From: Chrysomallon squamiferum
Taxonomy: Eukaryota > Mollusca > Gastropoda > Neomphalida > Peltospiridae
DNA length: 47,500 bases
Assembly (NCBI GenBank): GCA_012295275.1
Contig: CM022669.1
Location: 6,739,989-6,787,488, forward strand
Direction: 5' to 3'
Below are positions 1 through 13,962 of this stretch, piece by piece. The translations under genes were made by a program, and so were the position numbers. Within the stretch, counting starts at the first letter, position 1. The number at the start of each line of letters is the position of its first letter. The notes beneath the pieces are model-generated. The model saw only the letters and a program-made list of their open reading frames with translations. It searched no databases and was not told the DNA's origin.

Positions 1-1134
1 GACACTGGAAAAAATAATATTAGCTATTTTAATTTTCGTATTCAACACATCACATACAAGATGGTACTCTCGAGTTCGGATGACTTAATCGCGATTTGTT
101 TCAAGAATTATAATGGAAACAAATGACTTACATCGCAAGTAAGCAGAGCGATAAAAAGACTGAAAGTGTAGGATCTACCGAGAGATAAGTGGGACGTGAT
201 CGATGTAAAACAGCACTGACACTTACATTATTAAAAGTCAGTTCTGAGGATTGCATTAAGTTACTTAATCGTGGACGATTCCAAGATTGAAAATGCTTAT
301 ACCATCACAATGTCTTTATCTTTCAAAAAGATGGGGCATTCAAGCACTAGCATTCATGAAGGTTGATTACCCCAAAAAATCCGCACTGAAATCCGGTGGG
401 TTATTGCGGGTAATATTCGCTGACTGGGAAGGCAAATGATGGTCGAATGGATAAATTGATTGAGGAGGAACTAAAAGTTAAAACCATATGAAGTTGGAAA
501 AAGGACCTTGAGAATATTGCATTTCATCCTTGAGAATGCGACTTCGAGGAAAAATGGAGGACAAGTTGATCACCTGTTCAAGAAGACTAATGGTTAGATG
601 ACAATGAGATTTTCGATTTTCGATATCGAATTTTTATTCTAGCCTTAAAAAATTACTAGAGGTATTAATTTGAAATTTTGTCCATGTCTTTATGATAAAA
701 AATAGAAAGTTTCAATATTTGATTTTTGAAATATGAGGTGTTTAAAATTCAAAGCAAATTACATCATTTCATAACTTACATCACTCTTACAAACAATATA
801 TCAATATCATCCATAACAGACATCACTTATCAACCAGCATCACACCATAACACATATCACACTACCAAACAGTATTATACAATAACAGGCTAAAATACAC
901 TCTATCAAATACAATAACATGTTATAACAAAACCACTCTACCAAACAATATTATACCATACCAAACGACATCATTTAGAAATTATACTGCACCATACCAT
1001 ACCATAACATAACATACAACACTCTGCACGATATTCATATTATATCATATCATATCAAGCTCAACACACCATTGAAAACCATACAATGCTATGCTGTGAC
1101 ATACCAAACTTTTTTCTTTTCTTTTTCGTTTCAG
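1..1134. other. 5' flank / intron upstream of the sulfotransferase exon
   Basis: No supportable gene. Bases 1-600 are of more balanced composition with short broken reading frames and could be a decayed mobile element, but I recognise no transposase motif. Bases about 780-1070 are a G-poor, C/A-rich degenerate repeat of ACCATA/AACAT-type words. The stretch ends in the polypyrimidine tract and AG (1109-1134) that serve as the splice acceptor. An upstream exon with the start codon is expected here or before the window. Confidence 0.5.
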
Positions 1135-2395
1135 AGTGCTTTTGCTATTTAGAGTCGTGCCTTTAACTGCTGTCATATTTTTAATACGATACAGACTCTG
1201 TTCCACTGACACCTATTCATATGGACCTCAGAACAACAACCAGAACTGGATATCATCACCGAAACGAAAAACTGGTTTTGTAGATGACGTTGATACCGAC
1301 GAACTAGAGAGAACAAATAAAACGTTTGTTGAAACAAAGAAGTGCACGAGAACATATGACATAGCTTTTCTTAAAGTTCACAAGTGCGGCAGTTCCACAA
1401 TAACAACATTACTACAGAGATTTGCATTAAAAAACAACCTTAACGTGGTTCTTCCTGATAAACGTAAGTCTCATCGAATAAATTATCTTGATTCAGAAGG
1501 AACATTTGCTAAAAATAGTGTTATTCCAGTCCCGGAAGGAGAGCACTTTAACATTCTTTGCAATCATGTCGTTTACAACAGAACGGTCTTTCACGAACTG
1601 CTTCCCAAAAACACGTTTTATTTTGCCATTGTGAGAGAACCTGTGTCTAGATTAATATCAGCCCTTAAATATTTTGGAATTTTCAAAAGGCTTTCCAAAA
1701 GCATGAACTATGGAAATGTATCAGATAATGAACAAAAGCTGACAAACTTGCAAATGTCTACGTTCCTCAAGAGAAAGGATTTCTTGCACAAAATATTAAC
1801 TATTCGATATTCATCCAACAGCATGGCTGTTGATTTTGGAATACCACGAAGGACATTTAACAAGTTTCATATTCTTCATGATTATGTTCAACAGCTGGAT
1901 GAAGATTTTCAGTTTGTCATGATCATGGAGTACTTCGACGAGTCTCTTATACTTTTGAAACGATATCTTTGTTGGGATTTCAAAGATATTGTTTATGTTC
2001 CAAAGTTGTATCATCCTAATGAACATGACATCTTAATCTCAAATTTAACTTCTCTGGAATTAATGAAGATCAGAAAATATCAAAAGGCCGATTCAATAAT
2101 TTACGAATATTTTAACAAAACATTTTGGGAAAAACATCTATCGTCTGTAGGGCCAGACTTCTTCGATGAAGTCAAACAATTTCGAAGCACCAGGGAAAAA
2201 GTGGAATATTTTTGCACAAGCGAAAAAAAGAATTCCTCATCTCTGATAATTTCTCGGTCTAACTGGAACGAAGAATTTTCAGTTTCTAAAGAAGACTGTA
2301 TTATGATGGTGGAATCAGAAATGGTATTACATCATAAATTGATGGATATAGCAAGAAAAAAGATTACACAGTCTTCGAAGATGAATGTGTCATAA
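1135..2395 (+). CDS. Galactose-3-O-sulfotransferase family protein, terminal coding exon
   Basis: Golgi type II membrane enzyme that would move sulfate from PAPS to the 3-OH of galactose on glycolipids or glycoproteins. The exon opens after a pyrimidine tract ending in AG at 1134 and reads open for about 419 codons to TAA at 2393-2395. Residues about 2-17 of the visible part form a hydrophobic signal anchor (VLLLFRVVPLTAVIFLI), followed by a hydrophilic stem. FLKVHKCGSSTITTLL (about 78-93) matches the family's 5'-phosphosulfate loop (human FLKTHK.ASST). FYFAIVREPVSRLISALKYF (about 161-180) matches the 3'-phosphate loop. MEYFDESLILLKRYLCW and FNKTFWEKH are also family signatures. Length is close to the vertebrate enzymes (about 420), so only the initiator and a few residues should lie in an upstream exon, which I could not find. 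No frame break. The exact paralogue and acceptor cannot be told. It converges with KHDC4. Confidence 0.9.
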
Positions 2396-3326
2396 CTGGA
2401 CGTCGTCTTTTTTCCTGTTCATTTTGTTTCCCTCAAATGATAGAAATGAAGCATAAATATTTTAAAACAATTAACATAATGATTTTACATTGTATTATTT
2501 TCAACTGACCAAATATTAATATAATACATACAGACAGGTGCACAGAGTTTGGAATAAGCATCTATGCCATATATCGTGTTAATCGCGCTGGGTTAGGCAA
2601 GAAAAATGTCGTAACATTGCATTCCGATATTAACTTATATAAGCTGATGATGTTAGTGAAAAAAAGAAACAGGCAGCAAGAATGAGGAGTAAAGAATGGC
2701 CTTCAAGTCGTAAGAATAATTTAGTGTTGTTCTTCAGTAAGGATCTCATATTGTACATAAATATATATTTATATCTATATATACCGCTGTCTGTACCTAT
2801 CTCTATCTATGTATGTGTATTAATTTCACTGACTTTGGTATATATAACTGACATTCACTTTCGACGGTTTTTAATCTTAAAATGAATATATTGTTTTTGA
2901 CCAGATGTAATAAAATATGCTGTTATATCACTGCTTGAATATTCAAGCATTCACGACTTAATACCGCATAATTTTAAGACTGTAGTACTTTTCTCAAACA
3001 AAAAACAAACAAAATGTTCTATTTCACATGTAATATTTACATTTTAATGACAGTCTGCAAAACGTTTAATATTTTTAACACATAATGATACATGTATGCA
3101 CTTCTGTAATAATTAAAACTCATTCGTTATAATCAACTGCGTCTTCAACATAAGAGTGATCATCAGTACCATTTATAAACAGAGCTTTCACAACTGTACT
3201 CGTAATTTGTTAACGTAATTAAAAATAAATACTTGCAATAAAAAAATGTCACTAAAACTGTTGTCAAGTGTCATGTGTGCACGCTCACGTCTCTTACATT
3301 TAAGGGTATGTACGTATGTATGTATG

Positions 3327-3358
<32 letters not shown>

Positions 3359-3895
3359 CGTCTTAAAATCCAGTTTCATTCCTTGTCAAAACTAGTTCAA
3401 ATAAAATAAATTAAAAACATTTAATCAAATCCATTTAACCGAATAAAATTTTTCGCAAATTTAAGCAGAATCCCTTTATTCACGCAATTCTTCAAACATT
3501 TTTCAGTTAATGAGCTAATGGTATTAACAAGTTTTGAAATGCTGGCTCGAGACAGTATGTTTCTGATGATAACACACTTATAGTCTGATTTATGTGAACA
3601 ATTGTACATCCCGAAATTTCCACAGAATCTACGAATAATGTGTACACATCCAAAATCAAATCTTTCTCCGAGTAACTGTAGCACATAACAAAAACAAACA
3701 AACAAAAAAAAAAAAAAAATAATAATAATAATAAAAAACTGACTACTGTTTGTCACAGAAAATACACACCTGACCACAAGTTCTTTATGAACATTTGTGA
3801 GCATTCAACATTAACTCAGATGTAAAATAAAAATGAATTGTATCAGGTTTGTGATAAAACATACATACATAATAATCAAACTGGAGTTCAGTTGG

Positions 3896-3927
<32 letters not shown>

Positions 3928-4215
3928 TCTAAATTATTGCATATATTGTCTGTCTATAATTATTGCATCCATACAGGTTTAAAATAACTGAAAATCACAT
4001 ATTTTGTTTTTTGTTTCGTTTTCAAATATCGTTTTTCAACCTACATAAAACTGCCGATTCCGTGTTGTTGTTTTTTTGTTTTCTTTTTCTTTTAACACCA
4101 CACCTCAGTCATTTGCCGCCTGTAGTAAAACATGAGGGACAACATAATCATAACATTAGCATGAACACTCTGGCCGTCTGAACACATGAAAACACATTAT
4201 TCTTCTGTCGTTCTT
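2396..4215. other. Convergent intergenic region: 3' UTRs of the sulfotransferase and KHDC4
   Basis: No coding gene supported. It should hold the 3' UTRs of both flanking genes. Possible poly(A) signals are AATAAA at 2909-2914 on + and its reverse complement TTTATT at 3475-3480 for the - strand gene. It also contains a TATG/TA microsatellite (about 3305-3358), an A run with AAT units (about 3703-3737) and a run of A near 3905-3926. The open frame at 3421-3804 on - is interrupted by the poly-A/AAT tract and looks accidental. Confidence 0.5.
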
Positions 4216-6689
4216 TCAATCCTTCCACGCAGGTGCACCAGCCCAAAACGGAACATTTGGTGGAGGATGATGGAACTGATACTGTGGGGATGGGGATGGC
4301 TGGGGTGGTGGCGGTGGGGGAGGGAAGCTGGTGATGGTGGTGTACATCTGGGGACTAGCGAACTGTCCATTTGAAATGCTGTGCTGTGACATTGGAGGAG
4401 GGGGAGGCTGTGCAAGAGAAGTGGGTGGCCCTGCTGCTAGTACCTGCTGTTCAGTTGGCTCCCCTGGCTGGGAGAACTGGATCTGTGTAGGCTGAGGGTG
4501 TTCCCCGGGCTGTGAGAAAGAAATCTGAGTCTGTGCTGGATGCTCTCCAGGCTGCGAGAACTGAATCTGCGTGTGTTCCGGAGCCTGGGTGAACTGAATC
4601 TGCTGCTGGGAAGAATGTGGTACTTGTGGGAAAGAGGGAACAACGGGTGTCACTGCTATAGAGAACTGAGGCATCTGCTGAATGTGACTTTGCATAGGTT
4701 CCATAACTGACTGGGGAGGAGGGTGAGACATCCCGGGTGGAAGTGGTGGTGGCGGCTGCTGCTGCTGGTTGAACTGATTGGCAGACATCTGCTGTTCAAA
4801 CTCTTGTTGTCCCGGTTGTGGCTGTTGTTGTTGTGGTGGAGCCTGCTGCTGCTGCTGTTCAAACCCGAGCTGGTTTGGATTCTGCTGATTGAAATGTTCA
4901 GGTGACTGTCTTTCATTTTCATAATACAACTGAGGCTTGCAAGAGAAGTGTGTGTAGAAGTTTCTGTTTTCCCGTTCTGCCTGCTGCTGCTGCTCTCTCT
5001 CCATCATATCACGTTCCTGCTGCTCTCGGAACTGGTTGTCCTGGTCAGCCTGTCGCTGTTCTCGCTCTATGTTCTCCCTTTCACGTTCCACGTCCTCGCG
5101 TTCTCTCTCAATGTGTTCTCGCTCCTGTTCCCAGCGAGTCTGCGTAACCTCATCCTCTTCTTCATCAGAACCATAAACTGCAGGAGAGGAAGTTTCTAAT
5201 TCACTTTAGATGCAACGTCATAATACACAAAATATACAATAATTCCATATGTATCTATTTCTCAGACATTTATCAAGATTTCATTATGTTTGATTAATGG
5301 AATAACAAACATTAACATTTGCAATCACCAATATTATGCATGAAGCAAATTATTTTATTAATATTACTTTTGATCTAAAAAAAAACTTAAGCTCTAGAGA
5401 TATAAATATCACAAAGTAAAAACAGAATTCTTGCAGCTGGAAAGACAATAAAGCAATAGGTGAAACAAATGATTTCATAAAGCTAGCTCCCCCTAAAATG
5501 ATTTTGTTTAACCTCCTGAGTTCCTTTAATGCCTATTACAGCCATCACTGTTTTATTTCTCTAATATATATATATATATATCTATATATATACAGACTAC
5601 TAAAATAAATGAATCTATGGTGTATATTAAAATTTAACTTACAGGCTACTGAGCTCAGTGCTCCTCTGTTTTTCCTCTTTTTCTCCTGTTCTCCACCATG
5701 CCCATGATGACTTCGTTTAACACCTAAATATTAAATAAATCTTAGAAAAATCTATGTTCATACTGACAAATAGAAAGATAAAATTTATTAATACAAAAAT
5801 TCAAATACATCATTTAGAGGGTTCATGCAATGGGGTACTAAACTTTGTCTTACTTTTAACCTGTGGTGAAGTTCTAAGTCACCTTTATTTTTTATTATCA
5901 TCATTTGGAATTTTTGGATGACAATGAACACAAATATCCTTCTTAAGGCATTCATTAATTGAAACAGACTTTGTGTCTACCAAAGAGTACTACAAAAATA
6001 GCTGTATTTCATTAACTGGTTGAGTGGAAGTAACTTGGGTAATCAAAAATGGATTGTTTTACAAACAGGTTTACAATAAACACAGTTCTTTTAAACCTGT
6101 ATACAAATAAAAAAAACTGAGGTGGTCATGATTAATGACTGAACATAATTATGTGTACAACAACGATTACTATTTAAAAATCTATGCAAGTAAGGGTTTG
6201 AGACTCAGTGAAGCAAGTAATTGTAAACAAATATAAGAATAAAACTTCAGTTAAATAATTTTATCCATTATGACATGTGTTTGTATAAAATACTTTGTTA
6301 AAGGTGCTGTTTTATTAGAAAAAGAATACTGACAAATACATGCAGATATTTAATTTTACGTTTGTGACTTATTGTCTCATTTCACCTTTGCTAAAATTAT
6401 ATTTCTCTGTGAAGTACCTCACTTCACCCTATGTGTCTGCATTTTATCATATAATTAACTAGCCAATTGTCAAACAGAAACAAAAACAATAATAAACAAT
6501 GAAACACACAAACATTTAGAGCATGAAGGAAAAAACCCAGAAGAAATCAACTGAATCAGTTAGGTTGTCCTTTCAAAGGATAGAAAAGAGATTTAAAATT
6601 TAATTTAACAAAAACTTGTTTTTGTGTGATTTTTTAAATCTTACAATCAGTATATTTAAAATTTAAAAAAAAAAAAAAAAATAAATAAT

Positions 6690-6729
<40 letters not shown>

Positions 6730-6757
6730 AATAAAATAACAATAACAATAACAATAA

Positions 6758-6797
<40 letters not shown>

Positions 6798-8458
6798 TAG
6801 TTTTTAGAAAATCAGAAGCTTAGATTTGTTAGATGGAAATCACACTTAATTAAACGCTGCAGTTAATGATAGATATATAAACAAAATTACCAGCTACAGG
6901 TGGTGGTGGCATCAGCTGCTTATCAATATCTGCCCGATCTTGTGTTTGTAGCCTGCGGTGAACAAACAAAACAAAACAATTGATGACAAAATCTGTTCGC
7001 ATAGCCATTGGGTCTTGTAGAAATGAAGTTTTGATTCTTTACCTTTCTAACTTCATAATGACCTGTATTCTGCAGGAAAGATAAAATCATGTTCCTTCCA
7101 GCTGATAAAAATAATTATCAGTGTAACAGCAGGTACGCTCTCCACCAATATTGATTATAAACTTGATTATCTTCTCTTACAATATTTAATATTATATATG
7201 AAATCTATTGATCTTTGGCCCAAAGCAAGGAATTTTAATTTAGAAGACAGGAATACCTTTTATCATCTGTTCCTGATACTGGAGGCATGGCAATAGGGAT
7301 AGCTCCTGGAGGCATCATGCTGAATGTCTGTCCTGGACCAGAATGTGGCGGTGGGCCAGATGCCATCAAATTTGTCAAGTGTGGAGGTCCATGCTATTTT
7401 AATTAAACACAAGTTTATAATGTCACCTGTGTGAATTAGTCTTCATGCCTGTGTATTTTGTAAACAGTACTCATCACAAACTGATTGTTTGTCTCATTAT
7501 GAAAAGAAACACTCAGAACAGTGATGTAGTACAATTTCTTTTTAAATAAATAAAAGAAAATGTTATTTTTACTCTGTAACCAAACTGTGGTAACTACAAT
7601 TATGTTAGCATGAGTCATTTCAGCCACTCTTGCATGAATTTAAATGATTTGCACTTACAAAAAGAAAAAAAACAAAGAAAGAAAGAATTAAAAAAGAAAA
7701 CAAAATAAAGAAAATAATAATAAAATAATAAAAATATGTATGTATGTGTGTGTGTGTGTGTGTGTAAGTATGTAAGCAACAACATAAAAAAACCAAAATA
7801 ATATTTTGTTGTATTAAAAATTAGCTAAATTAGAAAAAAAATAAATCAAGAAGCTTTAAAAACATACACACCTGGTATCCCAACAGATTTTCAGGTATTT
7901 TGTCTTCTTGTTTCTCCTCTGTGAATCTTCGCTTAGTTGGCTCCTCTTTAAGCTGTGTGCTGTACATGTAGCCAGACGTTGCCACTGTGTATGTTGTTGA
8001 CGCCTGTGTTGTGGAACCAGGGATCGATGCAGAAATTGTAAACGGCTGTACACTACTGAGTGGAATCTACAATAAAATATAAACAGATAAAACAATGAAA
8101 AACTATGAAACGATAATACAATAAAATGATGAAGAAATAATAAAATAAAATGATAAATAGATAATATATTAAAATGATAAACAAATAAAATAAAATTATA
8201 AACAGGTAATACAATAAAATGATAGAGAAAATGCAATAAATCCAACTTGAAATAAAAAAACAGCAAAATTTGTGGACTTTTTGTTTGTTATTTATCATTT
8301 CAATTCTTCCAAACTAATCAGAGATGATGGTAGGTATGAATAATTTTGTATTCCTTTCTTCTTGCCGACATGCACTGAAGAACTGATGTGTAATAACTGA
8401 CCAACGAGATGCTTATTTAACTATTAATGAAAATTAATAAAAGGCTAAAAAAAAAGAA

Positions 8459-8490
<32 letters not shown>

Positions 8491-11400
8491 CAAAAATATT
8501 ACTATGCTATTTAATGAGCCATATTTAACATGATTAGTACCTTTTTGGGTACTGACAACAAACATCAAGAAATGGAACTTTGATAGACATTGACAATATC
8601 CAAGCAATGTAATGAAAATATATGAAATACCACAAATTCTCAATATTCAATGACTATTAATAATACTATTACCATTAAGGTAGTCTCTTAAGAAGTTATA
8701 CTCAGCAACTTTCCTTACAATGCTTTTATAACTGTCCTCTTTCAAAAAGAAAAACTCTTGGTAAGCAAATCTCCATGTTTGTTTTTGCTCATCTATAAAC
8801 TTTTCTCACTTCACACTTCAGCAGCATTCTCATTACTTGATTATTGTGTAGCTAAAAATTCTTAAACTTAAACAAAAAAAACAAAAAAATGTACCTGAGA
8901 TAAGACGTGACCAGGCATGGAAGATGGGGGAGGTCCATGAGGAGGTAAGCCAGGCTGGGAGATGATTTGCATCCCTGGCTCCATGGTTGGCACTGACCCT
9001 GGACCTGACAGGTGTGACTGTACTGCAACAGACACTGGGGAGGGGCCAGCCAGCTGGGGAGCTAACTGATGTACAACTTGATGGGTGACTTGCTGCGGTG
9101 GCTGACCTACAATCAGGTGAGTTGGTTGACCTCCTGGTGATGCTCCTAGATGAAAACCAATCGTTACCAGACAATGTGTGTTTAATTCTAACATTTACTG
9201 GATGTCAAATTTAGGATCTGGATGATTACTTTCATGTTTTAGTTATTGAGATATCCGTTTTCACCAAAAAATGGATACATTAATTTTACTATTTCACACA
9301 CAACATTTGATCAAATGCATTAAATCCCAAAATTATAAAAAATTAAAAAACGGTGTTATCACCACAAATACATCAATAATATATAGCAAAAATATAATCC
9401 TTTTTCCATTTTTTTTGTAAATCATGATAAACCACTGTCAGAGAGAAATATGCTTTTAATTCAAATAGCCCCAAAAAACCAAGCTGATTTTTTCTTAAAA
9501 CAGTGCCAGTGGCTACGTTGTGTTTTTTGATAAAACACTTCATTTTCACTGCTGACAATTTTTCAGTGAGTTTGTTAACATGGAAACTGATAAAAGTGCA
9601 GTCTCTACATTACATGTAGATTACAGTGAACATACCAATAAGCTGTGCTTCAGCCATAACCATTTCATGCTGGGCTCCTGGGACATTTGCCTGATGCAGT
9701 GAGGGTGGAGGAATATTTGGGTTGTGGATAAGACTGCCATCAATTGTAGAAGTCACTGAAGTGGGTGGTCCTGTAGAAAACATTGAGTTATCAAAACTAC
9801 TGCATCCATAACAGCCAAAATGTGATAATCAGAGGAATTTTCTTTTTTAAAATGTGCCTACGGTACAAACAGTCCAAAGTACATCTGTTAATGCATATAT
9901 CTTAATTTAAGTATGGCTAACAATCTTTGATAATAATAAAGTATGATAATGTCGCAACAAATTCAAGATGGTGCACTTAGGGAAAATGTCATTGTTTATG
10001 CCTCTTCATGAGTTTGTTTTATCATAATTATGCAACATCACCATATAGAAAGGATCAGTCTAGTACAAATTGAAAAATATCACCTATAGGCCTATTTTAA
10101 TATTGTTTGTTTTTCATTATTATTCTTATTCTTCTTCTTCTTATTATTATTATTTTAAACATCACAATTAAATAATTGTTTTATTTCCTAACAGAAGATA
10201 ATGGATTATGTTTATTAATTTTGTGCACCCCAAAATGCATGCATACTCCAAAAGGATATCAAAGAGAGAATGTATTACAAGTGAACTGTGATGATACGAA
10301 CCTTGCATTACTTGTGTACTAGAAACAGGAATGGATGTCATCACCTGAACAGTTCCCAGTGTGGTAGGAATGACAACTCGAGGAGGTCCTGTTGATGTCA
10401 GACCTGAAGTATACATATATCTTTTAAATGTCCATTCAAAAACAGGTAGGGAAAAAAAAAAAATTTATTTAACATCATTTACAGATTATTTTATTACCAT
10501 TAACAGCAGACAGAAAGAAGCACATTTAATACAAAGTAATACAAAAAAAAATATAATAATAACATTAATATTATTATTACTGCAATGAAAATATGATTGA
10601 TGTTTTATTATTATTATTATTTGCTTTCTTTCAAACACTTAAAGTATCTTAATTAAATTTACACATTTTTCATGAGTAAAATCCCTGCTAAGATCAAATA
10701 CTGAAACTGTTTAATGACAGACCTCAGAACATTTTAAACTGAATAGCTACACCAAATGTTCACGCAAATAAACTCTCATTTTTAGATAAATTACCTTCAT
10801 TGCACATCTCAGTCTGAGAGCCTATTAAACTCTTTCAAGAATAAAAAAAAGAATAAACATGTCTATGGAAAAGCTATTTCAAAATAAAATTAATTTTACT
10901 ACTGGCAGGTTTATATGGACAGACCTGTGAATTTTACAACAGAATCAGTTTAAATGATATATGTAAATGAACTTTGAATGTAGCATATTAATGTGTTATA
11001 GCTAACCTGATTTTTAATCAAGATCACATAATAGTAATAATAATAAGAACAAAATAAAAATTATAAAAAATGAAAATTTATCTCACATCTGTTAATCAGT
11101 ACTAGTTTATGCAGCTAAACCGATTTAATGTGAAGATATTGAAACTGTCTTACCTGTTGAAGCGTTTATCAGTGTTGGCGCAATGCTGACTAGATTTGAC
11201 TGAAGGCTCGGCTGAACGACTACTTGCTGCGTCTGTGATGTCTGTAACACAGGCTGGCCTATCATTCCTGGCGGGGGACCCACTTGAACGCCTGTAGAAG
11301 CAAGGACATGTATTTTCTTTATTGCAAATTTAACATATTTCTCATCTACAATGACATAGCATCTTTCATAAAGTTAATAAATCTAACTAGAAGAAACCTG

Positions 11401-13443
11401 TAAAAGATCAGTCTTTTTGAATTCAGCAATTAAGGATCTTGTATGTATGCTTCCCCATACAGAAGGAAAGCTACGATATGAAACAGTCTGGGGAAAGGAA
11501 ACAGCACAGAGGATGCATCAAGTAGATACGATCCTGCGACTTTTGACATCTAAGTCTTGTATTGTAACCATTTAGTTTGTGACAACGTGGGAAATGTATG
11601 GTCGTTTTTTGTTTCTTCTTGTTGGTTTTTTTTTGTTGGTTTTTTAATGAATGGAAAGAACAGTAAAGACAGATAACTGGAAATACATATTTATCTTTGT
11701 CCAGTTCTGTTATTAGGTTCTGAAATAAGAAACACTAGTAATCTTTAATAAAAATTGTTTCTTATTAACGTAGCATGGCAATTTTGATATCATATAACAT
11801 ACACATTATATTAATTGATTAACTGAGTAAAACATTCAAAGCACATCTTGCTTATGAAAAGTAATAAAAATAATTCCAGTTAAACTAAGAAATAAATGAA
11901 CACTGACCAGGAGGTCCTAACTGGGGCTGTTGACCAGTGATATGTATGGGACCAAGTCCAGGCTGAGTGGCAAGGATGTGGTGACCAGGTAACTGGGCAG
12001 CTGAAGAAGAAAAGCCTCGATGAAATGACAGTAAGAAAAACAAGTCTGTACAGAGACAACGAGTAAGTTTGCTTTCGAGTTCTATTATCTTTCACAGAAA
12101 ACCAGCAATTTGATCTTCATTTTTCTAAATGCATTATGATGCGAGCGATTCAATGAATGGAAGGTATTTATAATAGATGATGATTAAATTTGAATAGCCT
12201 CATATCATTAGCACTCTGTATCTACTATAAAGACCTTCTGTGATTTCCATAGATGAACGGAATAGTTAAATAATAAATTAATGTGTTAAAGAACACATCA
12301 TTATTACATTACATATTTTCACAATATGCTTGTAATTTGTAAAAAAAAAAAAATTAAATTCTAAAATTGACAGTACTGAGTTCAAGTATAAATGTGAAGG
12401 AGTAAACAAACAGCACTGAATCATTTTCCATATATATCATTTCATCACTAGATAGCAACCTTTAATAATAATAAAGTATAACAATACAACATAAGGAAAC
12501 ATGACAGCTAGCGTTATTTCCTTTCTGATACATCTAACTGAGGAATATAGCAGCAGTTCACCATGCTTGTTACTATTACTGTCATACTTTATTATTAGCA
12601 ACAGATAGTGTTTAGTAACAATAGATAACTATTTATGGAGCTGTTTGATTACACCACCACACATATAAACAGTCTTTTTTTTTTTTTTTTTTTTTTTTTT
12701 TGGCTTTTTCATTGGCTTTAATTATAAATTTAAATATAATTGCTGGTACATTCAGTGAAAGCTTATTCACAACCTAATATACACAGCACCCTTCTTTATA
12801 CAAAAACAAATTTGTGAACAGGTTGCAAAAGGTTCTTTCAAAAAACAATAGAATAATTTAAATATAACTTAGTGACATGAATATACAGAATTTCTTCTTG
12901 TTATTAGTATATATATATATATTTTTTTTTTTTTTAATGTTTATAAAACATAAAATGTAATGAGTGCTTGCTTACTTGATTATATCAACTTTATTTTTAT
13001 TTTATTTTTTTTTTATTATTCAAATAAATTCCATGTTCAATAATGTTGTATGTTTTACTGACCAATTTTCTTCTAACCAAAATCTCATCATTCACAAAAT
13101 ATAATCAGTGCAAAATTACTAAAGTCTATTTTATATTTAAAATTCTGAAAATTACAACAATACATTGTTATAACAATCAAATATTTGTGGCTTAATAGAA
13201 TTCAATATGAGCTTTTATAAACTTTTAACTTTATTTTAATAAACACTAACAATATATGTGATTGAGGAGATTTGGGTATTATTATGATGTCAATAAAACA
13301 TAATTATTGAAACTGATAATGATTTTACTAAACCAATGAGCATAAATCTGATAAATTCAAAAACAATTAAAATAAAATAATAATAATAATAACCCAACAA
13401 TATTAATAATGACGTAAATAAATATATAAAAATAAAATAAATT

Positions 13444-13484
<41 letters not shown>

Positions 13485-13931
13485 TAATAATAATAATAAG
13501 CTAACAATATCAATAATGATGTAAATAAATATATACAAAATAAAAGAAAAAGAAATTTTTCTCTTTAACTACCCTTCCTATTTCCTTTGACTGAAATCAA
13601 TGGCAAGCACTCATTTCACCCATCCATCCTAAAATGTTATTCTTTTTCAGTTGTTATAGAAGCCCTTTTGCAACCTTGAAATTCACATATTTCTTCAAAC
13701 AAAGAGTGCTGTAATTCCCAAAGTTAATATATAACCCAAACCATAATTTACTAGAAATCATTTAATTTTGCCAGTTTTAAACATAAAACAACACACAACC
13801 AAACTTCTCTGGATGACTGGTTATTTTAGTGAAATATTTTATCAAACATATTTTTTTTTAAATTTAAAATTGGTTTGGCAATTTTTAATGTAATTTGCTC
13901 TTTCTTATTCAAATGAAATTTTATTGTAACC

Positions 13932-13962
<31 letters not shown>

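Noticed and set aside
1-600. Decayed transposase in the first 600 bases
   Set aside because: Frames are broken everywhere, and I could not identify a catalytic or DNA-binding motif or terminal repeats.
3421-3804. 127-codon - strand frame
   Set aside because: Crosses an A/AAT low-complexity tract, lies in the expected 3' UTR of KHDC4 and has no recognisable features.
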